From positions 9,176,001 to 9,240,000 of the forward strand of contig NC_048554.1 of the NCBI RefSeq assembly GCF_902806685.2: a stretch of 64,000 bases of DNA. Reading direction: 5' to 3'. Under the pieces are notes generated by a model that was given only the letters and a program-made list of their open reading frames with translations, did not search any database and was not told the origin of the DNA. The DNA comes from Maniola hyperantus (lineage: Eukaryota > Arthropoda > Insecta > Lepidoptera > Nymphalidae). This document shows positions 1 through 12,700 of this stretch, piece by piece. The position numbers and the translations under genes were made by a program. How positions within the stretch are numbered: position 1 is the first letter of the stretch; each line of letters starts with the position of its first letter.

Positions 1-404
1 AGGGCATAGATAATTGAGAGGTGAATGGATATATGGCTTAGTTATAGTTCTAGAATAACAAAGAATAGAAGAATAGGCGTAATACGTTTGTATGGAGAAG
101 CGCGTAAGAAGGGCCACCTTAAGGGCACTTTACAGTATGTACACCTTCATACTAGCTCCTGTGCACTTTGTCGCGCGTGGTGTGGCCAAACCTTTAACGA
201 TTCAAGCACACAAGATCGATAGTGTATTTGGTGGTGTACAAGTATTGCATTTGAGAGTAAACAAAGGAAATGCACAGTTGTGAAAGAGGTTGGGTCGAAT
301 GTGTTAAGTACAAAGTAACTTAACCAGTTAAAGATGCAACTTAGTGACACTTCACTATTTGAATCCACTTATTCATTTTGTGTGCTTCACGTACACCTGT
401 AGGT

Positions 405-757
405 AGGGTTGCCAGGCGTCCGGATAAAGCCGGACATAGGTAGGCTTTTTGACTGCGTGTCAAAATAAACGGTGTCCGGCTTGTCCGGCTTTTGTTAGGC
501 TTTTTACATTTCGCAAACGAGCGTGGCCGAGCGTAGGCGAGTCGACTGTCGGTCGCTCCCGCAGGCGGCAGTGCCGCCTGACAACAAGATTTATGACAAT
601 AATAAAAAAAACCTGATTTCACATAATTTTTTTGTCGTACCTATTAATACTAAGACACAAAATCCTCAATAATGTAGGGTGTCCGGCCTTTCTACCCAAA
701 TGTCCGGCCAAACTGGCTGGTCTGTCCGGCTATTAGGTTTGGCGACCTGGCAACCCT
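405..757. mobile_element. TIR DNA transposon (hAT-like MITE)
   Basis: The ends AGGGTTGCCAGG and CCTGGCAACCCT are exact inverted repeats. They are flanked by the direct repeat ACCTGTAGGT at 395-404 and 758-767. The interior repeats the word GTCCGGC. The terminal sequence resembles hAT ends; no transposase is present. Confidence 0.8.
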
Positions 758-1554
758 ACCTGTAGGTATAGTCGTGCTCGTATCCGTAGATAACAATTTT
801 TGGTTTCATGTACCTACTACTTACCTACCTACCTTTATAGTAGGGTTTCGTACCCGAAGGCTACCAACGGAACCCTGTTACTCCGCTGTCCGTCCGTCCG
901 TCCGTCTGTCTGTCAGCGGATTGTATCTCGTTAACGGAGTAGTTAGTATGAATACTAACTTGAGCAGCCCACTTGCTTCTTATTGGTGGTAAACGGTCAA
1001 AGTTTAAAGGTAACCGTTACGTTATTTTAACGGCGTATCATGCAACTGGACTTTAGAGTTTTTGGTTTGCTATATTGAAGAGCTTTTCTAAATAAGTATG
1101 ACGCATTTGTCAAAAGCTTATACTATAAATTTATTCTAGGCTTATCCAGATATATCTAAAGTATCAAAGTTTTCCTAAAAGGAAGTAGGTAACAAAATAG
1201 CAGTCGCCCACGAATAAAACCTTAAATGTGACTGTGAAGTGTGCTTTTGGCCTCGACTGTACGCCTACAAGCATTGACTCTTTATAAAAGGCCTTTTAGG
1301 TGTGAAGAAATCCTTTGATATATTAGCAAGTATATTTACCTCACTCGATAAATTCCAGTTGATGTTTGGTTTAGGATGTTGATACCTACCACAGAATTTT
1401 AAATAGGAGAAATAATAGTAGGAATAGCTCATTATGGCTATCTTTATGATTTTTAGCAGCTCAGAAATAATTCAAAAGGACAATTTTCAAACTTTTTAGC
1501 CTAGTTTAGGGCCACACTAATTCGTCTACTAGTCGCACTAGCCTGACTCGCACT

Positions 1555-1986
1555 TGGCCGGTTTTTAGGGTTCCGTACCTCAAAAGGAAAAACGGAACCC
1601 TTATAGGATCACTTTGTTGTCTGTCTGTCTGTCTGTCAAGAAACCTACAGGGTACTTCCCGTTGACCTAGAATCATGAAATTTGGCAGGTAGGTACATCT
1701 TATAGCTCTATAGGAAAAATCTGAAAACCGTGAATTTAGGGTTAGATCACACAAAAAAAATTAAATTGTGGTCATGAACTAATAATTAGTATTTTCAACT
1801 TTCGAAGTGAGTGACTATATCAAGTGGGGTACCATATGCAAGGTCTTCACCTGTACATTCTAAAACAGATTTTTATTTATTTTTATGCATCATAGTTTTT
1901 GAATTATCGTGCAAAATGTCGAAAAATACGACTGTAGTACGGAACCCTCATTGCGCGAGCCTGACTCGCACTTGGCCGGTTTTTTT
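1555..1986 (-). repeat. Dispersed repeat family G
   Basis: About 430 bp running from GGTTCCGTACCTCAAAAGG, through a (TCTG)n tract, to CTTGGCCGGTTTTTT. Other copies lie at 34137-34740, 40198-40630, 48520-49050 and 62765-63180. It reads like a SINE or LINE 3' fragment common in moth genomes. The 40198 copy is a near-complete inverted match. Confidence 0.75.
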
Positions 1987-2022
1987 AGATTTAATATAGG
2001 TACCTAGGTAACTATAGGTACA

Positions 2023-2197
2023 GGACGCGGTCGAAAGTAATGTACATCGGCCTTTAGAATGACATTTCGGCTTTGTAGAGCGTTGTCTCTGTCACTCATG
2101 CCTATATGACGTTTTGTCGGTCTCAACGACAGGGACATCGCTCTACAAATCTGCTATCTAAAGGTCGATGTACATTACTTTTGGCCGCGCACTGTAA
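2023..2197. mobile_element. Palindromic MITE family A
   Basis: Arms share GGTCGAAAGTAATGTACATC and its complement near 2196. Related copies lie at 38825-39010 (full) and 36565-36695 (partial). Non-coding. Confidence 0.75.
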
Positions 2198-2599
2198 GTA
2201 GTACTAGTACCTACTCAAATGGGTATAGGTACAGACTTGCTGATTTGTTACGGGCTTTTGATAAAAATGTCAAACATTTGGTAAATTAAAAGCATGCTTA
2301 TAATCAATTAAGAGAATTAGTTACCCTCTAAATCATTATCGATCTCAATTTATAGTGTCATTGACCCACACCTCTATAAATGAATTCATTGAGGCGCGAC
2401 GTTTTCGAACACTTTTCGTAGAAATGCTCTTGTGTTTGAAATAAAACCTCTAATCTGATAGGTAGATAGATACATCATACATTCCCGGTATTTAAACCTA
2501 GACCTAATTAGTATTCCATTTTTATCCGACTGCGGGAGATGTAGTGTTTGACAGGATGTATTTGTATTTTTAGGTATTTGTATTTGTATTTGTAGGTGT

Positions 2600-3000
2600 T
2601 GTTGGACGAGCAGCAACGGATCGACGTGATTTTTTGCATGGTTATAGTGAAAGACTTAGAAATGACATAGACTATTATAGCCCGGTGAAAAATGAAAAAA
2701 CACGCCTTTCTCGTTCAGGATTCACGTGATTTTTGCATGAATTGCCAGAAGAAGCAGCGTACGGTACAAGATGTAGTACAAAAATCGTCCTTTTTAGTCA
2801 TGTTTGTAGCTTCGTCACTTCGGTCTCATTTTCGTATCTTTTTCAAAGAGACTTAGGATTCGCCACATAATCATCTAGCAGCGCTGATATAAAGTGATGT
2901 AGAGTAGGTAGGTACTTGTTATCCCGGAAAACAAAGAGTTAGCCGGTACCACGGGATTTTTAAGAAACTCAATTCACGCGGACGAAGTGGCGGACATCAT
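2600..3000 (-). repeat. RTE-type repeat tail fragments
   Basis: Contains pieces of family R: CAACGGATCGACGTGATTTT, the 'cccgg..aa.caaagagtt' block and CACGCGGACGAAGTGGCGG. Interrupted by unrelated sequence at about 2770-2900. Confidence 0.55.
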
Positions 3001-3716
3001 CAAGGTACTCCTACCTTCTTACTAAGTAATAAATATTTTTAATTATAGAATCAGTAAGTAAGCGAGAACTGCGTTCATAAATTAATCAGCATCAGATAAT
3101 TAAAACGCGCGGGCAACGCCCCAGAACTTGGGATGTAATTATAGAAGACGTGTGATTACATCTATTCACTATCTTAGAACAGTTACGAGCAAGTGCATCG
3201 CTCTTAGAAAAAGTAACTTCCTGTTTGATAACGCTGAAAAACTGTGTTATCACGCTGCAATTAATTCACGCAACGCACCGTAAACACAGATCGAGGGAAT
3301 ACCTACCTACCTTACGTATGTTCATTGATAAAGAAATTTGTAGATATGTTAAGTATACACATTATCCATTGCTTAATTTTTACGTTATTATAGTAGTGAG
3401 TTTAATGGGTGAACAGCAATGTATGATAAACTTATCGGAGCGATGTGCCCATATGTGGCCCATACCCAGGCAAGTTTACGTCGTTTTCCTACGCGGCAAC
3501 AAGTCGGCATTGTACTGTGTACAGTCCACGGGACGTACTCGTAGATTAGAGGTTCGGCAGATGTCGGACGAGGGAGTCGTAGAGCGAACGGCGCGGTCCG
3601 CGCGCCGCTCGCGCCCCTTATCTTATCAGCCCTTATCATGCGTTCATCGCGAAACTGATCGCTTTACGCTAGTTGACTCAACGTGCAAATAGTGATTGAG
3701 GTTCGATTAAACGATC

Positions 3717-3792
3717 ATGTTTTGGAGATTTTTTGTGATCACACTGTTTAAATTGTGCATAATTTCCATTGTTGGATATGTGAGCGGTCAAG
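3717..3792 (+). CDS. ITGB: Integrin beta exon 1 (signal peptide)
   Basis: The ATG at 3717 is the first after an in-frame TAA at 3708-3710 and has A at -3. It encodes MFWRFFVITLFKLC followed by more hydrophobic residues and VSGQ, a clear secretory signal. The donor is GTGAGT at 3793, and the exon ends in phase 1. Confidence 0.9.
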
Positions 3793-6700
3793 GTGAGTTT
3801 TCCATATGTTGCGGCGATTTTCCGATAAGATTATATTACTATATAGATTAGGTATATAGAGCAAATGAGGTTTGTTTACGCTAAGTCAACAGTCACACCT
3901 TTCCAACAAAGACATTTTCAGCCCGTTTTCAGTTCAATCTTGATTAGTGATTTTGGATTTGTTACAATTTTTACCACCACGGATTTTTTTTTGCGTATTG
4001 TAATTTTTTATTTTAACGTATGTATAAACCTCATCTATTTATAAAATATAACTTGAGCAAAACTATTTTTTTTTGATTTATTAATTTTACCCGATTTTAC
4101 ATTTTAAGAAAAACTCATTAGTACGTAGGTACTTAAATTGATTTAAAAAAATGGTGCAAAGATAGATTGCTTGACAGACAAAGTAAACTTTTCATCCCGG
4201 GGAGTAGGCATTTTTCCCGCAATTCCAATGTCCTAAATCCCGTACGAACACCCATACAATTAAAAACCTTAATCCACAGTAATCCACACCGACTAAGTCC
4301 TAGGCGATAGCAGCTATAGTCAATTTAGTTACCTAATTCATTCAATCAATTAAAAAAACTGATAAAAAACCACGTTCTTTGAAACATGAACCTCTAAATT
4401 AACCCGCAAGAACACGTGTTAAATTATCAAATAAAACCCAAATCAAACCAATCAAACCTAATGCAGCATCATCAATCGTGATAATTAAAGTTAACTTCTT
4501 ATCAGTCCATAAAAACGCATCTCTCTTCAAAAAGAAAGATTTATTTAACTTACGGTGTAAAATAAATTTGTATACGGAAATAGAAAAGCAGACGAGGCTT
4601 CTGAACCCACCTTCGCTGCTCATTAGTCGTCGATTCCAGTGCCAACGGTCCAGAGTTCTGCATTCAAAGTTCTGCGTTCGCTTTTGGTTAATGAAATAGC
4701 TATTAAGTATTTTTCCCTAGACGATTTATTGTCCCAATGCACTTGAGCTGCGCTGCGCGACGCGTCGCGTCAAATATAGTTTAATAGGAGTTTGTATCAC
4801 ACGAGTAGATATTATGTTTGTATGTAGCAAAGCGCACTTGAGCGACCCGACGCGACGCGGCGCGGCAAATATAGTTTATGTGAGTTTGTTTTGAGCCAGG
4901 TGCTGCCGCATCGTGGGCCGCAGCGCAAATGAGTTTGGACCTTTGAGGGTAAATAAATGGCAGTAACCTTTTTTTTTCAGTATTCAGCGAAAGCGTAACT
5001 AACGCGCTTTGCTCGGCGCGTTAGATAATGTTTGGTTTTTCATTTGTATCACGGATTCATTATTGTTGTCGGTAAGAACGTAAAGCGCGGCGCTTATGCG
5101 TTTTTGCGAGAATCGGGTAAGGAAAATTAGATATAGGTAGTAGGTACCTACCCAATAGGTAATGGCATATTACTTACTACTTTTCTTTGTGTAGAGATCG
5201 AAAGTACATAATGTAAAAACTACGCAACTCAGAACTCTGAACATTATAGACCGCCGGCTGTGGGGTCGATGCCCTAGTTAGTATTCTGAAATAGAAAATG
5301 GACTAAATAAGAATGTCAGTTTTATTTACACGACGAGATAGAGACAAATGTGTTCATGTTTGCATTTATATTAGGTACGCGACAGGTCGAAATGGCAATC
5401 GGGGAGGGAACGCCCCGCACACCCACTCAGATCCCCGCGCTAACCCGGTGTGGGCGAGCGCGGGTGACGTGCGGGTGTGCGGGCGTCCCCTTACCTTATA
5501 CCCCGATTGTCATCTCGACCTGTCGCGTACTAGGTATAGTTTAGTTTGTAAAGGTTGAGACACATTGACTGGAAATTTCGATTAGATATTATGTAGGTAG
5601 CATGAAGCTTTTGTAAGGAATAGATGTGACAACACTTAACCTTAAATAGTTATGGGTTTTATAGCATTACCTAAGTCCTAACTCTTAAGCCATTGAATCC
5701 TTAATATAATATCTAAGATAAATAGGCACTAAGTAATACTTACCTACTATGTACCTACATTCTAAGTTTGTGGTTTTACCTACATTTTAGTGACATTGTT
5801 GCAAATGAAGCTTGTTGGTATAGGCGGGTGAAGTCGCGGAAATACATGTACCTACTTACTAAGTATTACTTTAAATATATTCCTACGAACAAAGCTAAGG
5901 TGACACAAACATGGTTGTTCACTTATTTAGAAAGTAATTTATAATCGAACTGATCCAAATTCCTTTCTCAGTTATTGTTTACTAGATGATGCCCGCGACT
6001 TCAGTTCTTACGCGTGGATTTAGGTTTTTAAAAAATCCCGCGGGAACTCTTTGATTTTTCGCGATAAAAAGTTTGCTTATATCAATTTCCGAGACGCAAG
6101 CTACCTCTGTACTAAATTTCGTACAAATCGGTTTAACTTATGGGCCTTTAAGAATCCCTTGGGAACTCGTTATTTTCCGGGATAAAAAGTAGCCTATGTC
6201 AGTGCCTGGGATGTAAGCTAACGCTGTACCAAATTTCATCAAAATCAGTTTAACTGTTGGGTCGTGAAAAGTTAGCAAAAAGAAAGACAGACACTTTTGC
6301 ATTTAAGTATAATATTAGTACCTATGGAATGGAAGTATGGATTTCGAATCTTTGGTTTTTCTTCATTATGTTCGATCATAAAGCTACACCTTCTAGTTCT
6401 AATTTAATAAATAAAAACAAAATCTGTCTGTACCTAGATAAGTTATCCATCCTACTTGGAATACCTACTGTTTACTGTTTTTAATAAAAACCTTGCAATA
6501 AACTTCTACACGAATTGTAAAGCTTTTTAGTAAAATGCTTGTGGTTTGAGTTTCATTATTATGTAAGTATTTTGATCATTTCACGAAGGTTTTGGTAAGC
6601 CCACACGTGCAAAGCCAGAGTCATATACTTACCTATGTAGTTATCACTACCCATACTTAGTATTAAATTTGCGAGAGTGTTTGTTTCTTGGTTTGTCCTT

Positions 6701-9700
6701 CAATCACGCTGCAACCAAGCAACGGATCCACGTGATTTTTGCGTGGATATAATTAGTAAAAAAATGTGGAGAGTGACATATAAGCTACTTTTATATCGGA
6801 AAATCAGAGAGTTCCCACAGGATTTATAAAGACCTGAATCCACGCGGAGTCTATTCATAAAAATAATATTAATATCATATTAGCACGAAGGCTAAGTAGT
6901 AATTGTTATACAAAAACCGGTGCAATAAAATGATAAGATTAATTAAATGTAAATGTCTTAATTATGCATTATAGACAGGTAGAAAGTTAAATACAAATTA
7001 AAATGCAATGGGACAAAATGTAGTGTCCTGAACTGAATAAATTTATTCAGTAGAAGACTTAGAAAATTACGTGAACTAACTACTAAGTGTGGAATGAATC
7101 TGACGAGACTAATATGGGTAAATGTCGTGTAATGAATAAGTAGTACAACTTCAAAGAAAAGTACGTCGTTGTAATCATTGCAACACTTGTGCCTCCTACA
7201 GTTATAATGTATACCTATGTACCTACTTACCTATATGATTACGAATAGCACAATCTGAATTCTGAACAGATGATACCAAATAGGTTGGTCATGTTCATAA
7301 GTATGGTGAACACCTATACACAATTATAAATATCCTACTTGTAACTAACAATAATATTAGGATAACTAGAGTCTATAGCCTAGTGGTTAGGACGTCCGCC
7401 TCCTAATCAGTGGTCGGGGGTTCGATCCCGAGCACGCACCTCTAACTTTTCGGGGTTATGTGCGTAAACTATGGCCAAAACCATTGTCACTCCCGTGGAG
7501 GAGACCCGTTCTTTATAGAGAGCTGGCGATACCGATGGGTTGATCATGATGATGATTAACTATTACGAGTGCTACTGCTAATAGAGAGTGAGCCAGCGCG
7601 TGCCAGACTTTCGTTATTTTATAAAAGCTGAAGTTTCTCTGCGTATTGTCATTTGTCCCCAACACTGGGACGAACGTTTGTTTGTTTCTCTCGCGCTGGC
7701 TCTTAGTCCATAAAGTGTTGTACATAATATTAATTATTAATATGTCAATTTCAGTGACGTCTAGTCAAAAATGTAGGCAGGATGTATCTAGGATCTAGAT
7801 CGCTGGCCTAACCATGTGGTCGATAAGCTTGACAAATCACGTGTAAATTAGGCGTTTAGTAACAATAATTACAGTTTCGGCAAGATCAAATGTAGCATTA
7901 TAATTAAACTGGATATTTATATCACGTGCGGCCCAAACTCAATATGTCTATATTTGTGCGGATAAGTCTGTTTAATGTTCGAACATAATCTCCTGTATAC
8001 GCCCACACGGATTTTATCACCTCACTGCTTTTAATGATATCCGATTTAACTCGCAATTAAAGTGAAATACGAGTGGAGTGGGACATAAATTAAAATGTAT
8101 TATTTTCTGGTAAGTAGATTATATTCAAAGTACAAATCTATGCTTTTAATATTAATATTATGAATGCGAAATTATGTCCGAACTTATGTTGTTACCTTTT
8201 CACGGCTCACCAGCTGAACCGATTTTGATGAGTTTTGGCACAGAGATACGTACAACTTGTATCGTGAAAATGGGGTAGGTACCTCTCCCGAGCTATTCCG
8301 TGACATTTGTAGCGTAAAATAGATTAAATCTTTAATTTTAGGACACACCGAAATGAGAACCTTTTTCGTTAGTCGCGCAAAAATAAAAGTCATGTCATAG
8401 GGGTAATTATTCATCCAAGTGTCATAGCATTGGGCGCGATCGCAGATAAGAGAATTATCAGCTTTTTGCGATGCACTGCAGGCTCCGCAAGCTTTACGGT
8501 CGTAACACCTACATTGCCAAACGACTGACCTACTAGGGACTAAGCAAAATAATTAGTTTGTTTTGTCGACTTCTGCCGGTCGGTACCTATAATCCTCGTC
8601 CATCTCGTCCCTGTGACCCTCCAGGATAAGTCTCCACCCCGAACAACTCTTTAGGCTGTGGTATTGATGGGGGTCGCGTCTGCTGAGGTCATCAGCAGTC
8701 CGTTGATCCACCTGCTGCAGCCGAATCTGACACACGCTTTATCATTTTTGAAAATTGTGTTTGCGGCGCCGCTGGCAGGATTTGCAGGTCGGCTTTTCGT
8801 ATGAGATCACACGCCACTCAGCCCGAAGGACGCCAAATAAAACGTGTCGAGTTAAATCAATTGTATTTTCTATGAGCCTATAAACATGCTAAGTAATACT
8901 ATACACATCTGACAAGTGACACTACGTCACGAGATAATGTTTCAGTTATATTGCGTAGTAAATAATTAATTATTTATTTACCTGAATACAAATAAATTCT
9001 ATTTAATGCGAAGTAGGTACATTGCAGATCGCCTGTTTATTTTATCTGTTATTTGTGTTTTGTGTTGCAATAAAGTATATAGGTATTAGGTACATACATA
9101 CGTACATACATAAACCTAATAATTAAAAAAAAAATACGGGAATAGAATTTACCAATTTACCAACATTTACTTACCATACGTAGGTATAATCCAATTCCAA
9201 ATTAGTAACCCATACAGTTACCTACTCATTGCATAACAAACATTATCGAATGATACACGCTGCCAAACGCAAGATTTACCGTTCAATCCAAGTATGTAAA
9301 TGCATATAATTTATGTGGTATTCTTTCCATACAATGTGTGGCATACAAATAAGTAGGTACTTAATCAATAGCAGCAGGTAGGTACCTAGTCGGCAAGTCT
9401 GCGGATCGATTTGGGTCACCCTGCATAGTAAATAGTAATCTGTGTCACTTTACAGTCACAATAGTAATTACTTGTACTATTGTTGTTATTTGTAATCTTT
9501 ATCTATGTCGGTAAAGCTGACCACTCACTAGTCACCATAAGAATCGCAAAGAACCGCAAACAAATGTCAAATGAGTAACATAAACTTTAAGCTCTATAAT
9601 TTCTTTAGTAAGTATTGTCACGTCATAGCAGCGGGTATGCTAGGCCCATTTAAATACGATACGTTCAATACTTTTTTAACTCATATTAGAAAAGCATATA

Positions 9701-12700
9701 TGTGTGAACTACGATTTATGTCGGTGTTAAAAAGGCTTTCATGCGGCTTCTGGTTCTAGCTACTGACATAATTATTATACCCGTTTGAAGCGGTTGACTT
9801 GCTGAAGGTGCTGAAAAGTGCGGACGCCTGGCGCGTGCGGTTTTTGCGCTACAGCAGTGATTTGCGATTAGCTTAATTTCAAACTTTCTTTTCCTAATAC
9901 AGTTTCATCTTAACTGTTTATCTTTGTACTTGCTCTATCTGTATTAACGATCTCAAAACAAAACAAATGTGGCAAAAGGGCTTAGATTCGGACCGTGGAA
10001 AATGTAGGTCAGTTAGAGGGTAGAGTACTACACTCAGTTAACATAGGTTTTGCTACGCTGAAGTCGTTCTCTTAAATCAGTAGTGCGCACTTTTTGCAGT
10101 ACGAATAATTGCACTCCACGTACTACCTATACCTACAGAATGCTTACAAACAAAGAAACAATTTTCTACACTCTCCAGACCTCTTTTATGCTATAAATAT
10201 TTATTCTGTGCTATAAACCATAATTCTACGTTGTCAGAATATCTCTTCACATAAAAAGCTTGAATGAAAGAGCTCTTACATAGTAGCTACCAATTTGTGC
10301 TTTTAAAACATTACCTACTTACAATTTAAAGTATTACGGACACATTGAGCAGCAGCTGAGATGTTATAAATTCCGTAAGAAGACGCATCCACAATGTTTA
10401 TACAATTTCGGCGACTTTCTCTCTTGATTAATAGCTTATTGTTTTATGTCGGCTTTTGATTTAACAACGTTAACCATCATACTTTGTCATAATGATCTGG
10501 CTATAAATAAAACATTACGTTCACTTCTAATTCCAGCAATGCGCGGGACTACAATAATTTTTGCACGGCATAATTATATTGTAATTGGAATATTTTAAAA
10601 GTGCAACCGCCGAGTTTCTTGTTAGTTCTTGTCGGTAGGAAGGGCATTCAGAATCAGTGAAGATTTTATATGCAAAAAATCTTTCTTTTCTGAGGTCAGG
10701 CTCAAGGTATAGTCCGCGATAAGTTGATGTAGAGATGGCAATCGGGGTATGAGGCGGGGGGACGCCCCGCACACCCGCACGTCACCCGCGCTCGCCCGCA
10801 CCTGGCTAGCGCGGGGGCTGTGCGGGTGTGCGGGGCGATCCCGCCCGCTTCCTATTTCAACCTGTCGCCCTATCGCCCTGTCGCGCACTATAGTATAGGT
10901 ACTTAAATCATAGCAGCGCAGCGTTGAGGAAAATTAAATACATATTTGAATGTACTTCATCCGCTGCTGTAGCAAACTTAAAAAATCGGTCAAGTGCGAG
11001 TCGAACTCGCACACGAAGAGTTCCGCACCATCGTACAAGAAATAACACTTTTTTCCCATGGCAACCATTTTGAATTTTTTATTATTTGTTGTTATAGAAG
11101 CAACAGAAATACACATTCTGTGAAAATTTGAACTCTCTACCCATTACGGTTCTTGGGATATTACAGCCCGCTGACCAGACGTACGAACGGACGGAGACGG
11201 ACAGCGGGGCTTAGTAATAGGGTACCGTTGGCACCCTTCGAGTACGGAACCCTAAAAATGCAAGCGTTATCAAATATGTGTTTCTCTCAGGCCATAAACG
11301 ACGGTACAAAATAGTTTAGCCACGTTCTATGCCATAACATCTATTCATTGTTTAGATGCCTGCTGTTTTCCTATTGTTGTATTAAGCTTAGACAATCGTT
11401 TGAATGATAGAAGGGATTATAAAAAGATTAGACGATGCTATTTATAACTTTAATGGCCGTTTTATCATTTATGCACTCTTATTATATAATTATTATAAAA
11501 TTTAAAACTTAAAAGAAGTTTTCCTAAAGGAGGTAGTTACAACTCTAGACTATCAATTTTAGTCTTTGCTAAATTAAAAACGCAAACGAATTTAATAATC
11601 ATTTATTATTATCATTGATGCATAGGTACTGTAGGTAGGTAAAATGTATTCTAAAAATCTTATCAATGTATTCTAGTGGCCGAATATACCTAAGTACTAA
11701 AACTTGCCTACATAATACATAACACATACACAGTGTAAACTTCTGCAGGATCATCGTTCCCAGCTGTTATTGTTTGTGAAATTATTGTGTGAAAAATAAA
11801 GATTATTTTATTTATTTATTTATTTATAAGAGCGATCCTAATTGCAAACGAATTTTTTGACATATTATTTTGTTGTATGGATAGTCTTGAGGCATTTCAG
11901 TGTAAGTATGGCTATCAAGGGTTTCATATTCAAATATTGGAACCATGTAAGAAAACTGGCATAATCGATAGGTATATTGAATTGATCATTGAAAGATGGT
12001 AACTTTACCGCTTCATTCTGCCCTTTCACGTTACAGTTCTTGCAATTCACGAAGGCGAGTGGACTTTACTTGTGGTTACGTCGGATACACGGGCATTGCG
12101 TAAGTGTGCGTGCATGTCGGACCAATCAGTCGCGAGCAAGCGCTCGCAAGCGCATACATTCAGTGTACTTTACTTATACTGAAACGACTTGAACACAAGT
12201 ATGAGCCACTCACCTTCGTGAATTGCAAGAACTGTACGACTAAAATCCGATTAAAATTCATCGCCCATTAGCACATTACACGCCCAACATTCTGTACAGG
12301 AAATGCAAATGATTTATCAGTTCTATAATCATGCGTACTCCTAATTATTCTGTGCTACGGGTGCATGCGCCGGAAGCTGTAGCCTGTAATGTGTGCTTAG
12401 ATTTATTGTGTAACTAGATGATGATCGCGGCTTCGCCCATGTGAATTCCAGTTTTTACTAAAATCCCGTGGGAACTATCGGATTTTCTGCGACAAAAAGT
12501 AGCCTACTTATATGTTCACTCCCGGGATATATCTCTGTATCAAATTCATCAAAACCGGTTGAACCGTGTGAAAAGCTAGCAGACAGACAGACATAGGTAC
12601 TTTCGCATTTATGATATTTAGTAAATATAGATAAGTATGGATAGTAGGTATGGATTTTCTTTTTCAGTGCAACAACAACTATTAAACAAACTGGCATGCA

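Larger units (their letters stand above)
1..3716. other. DNA upstream of the integrin gene
   Basis: No supported gene. Holds the TIR element at 405-757, a repeat fragment with (CCGT)n/(CTGT)n at 823-955, a dispersed repeat at 1555-1986, a palindromic MITE at 2023-2197 and RTE-tail pieces at about 2600-3000. The integrin promoter and any non-coding first exon should lie near 3540-3716, where CpG-rich sequence occurs, but no clear core element was seen. Confidence 0.6.
3793..12667 (+). other. Integrin intron 1 (8.9 kb)
   Basis: No exon recognised between the signal-peptide and PSI exons. Contains an imperfect duplicated GC-rich block (4739-4795 and 4830-4890), a MITE at 5372-5535, family R at 5982-6350 and 6690-6850, a SINE at 7368-7556, a MITE at 7560-7735, a MITE at 10707-10897, a repeat at 10975-11258 and a MITE at 12028-12241. 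8553-8735 (minus) holds an open stretch with LSRRDPHQYHSLKSCSGWRL that looks like repeat-derived protein, family not identified. Confidence 0.7.

Noticed and set aside
3225..3692. 155-codon open frame just upstream of the integrin start
   Set aside because: No domain, unremarkable composition, and it lies in another frame and ends before the signal-peptide ATG. Probably chance or 5' leader sequence.
7368..7450. Possible tRNA gene
   Set aside because: A and B boxes are present, but it is followed by a SINE body and a GATGATGAT tail with further copies nearby. No cloverleaf was seen. The same applies at 16426, 45528, 46640 and 54467.
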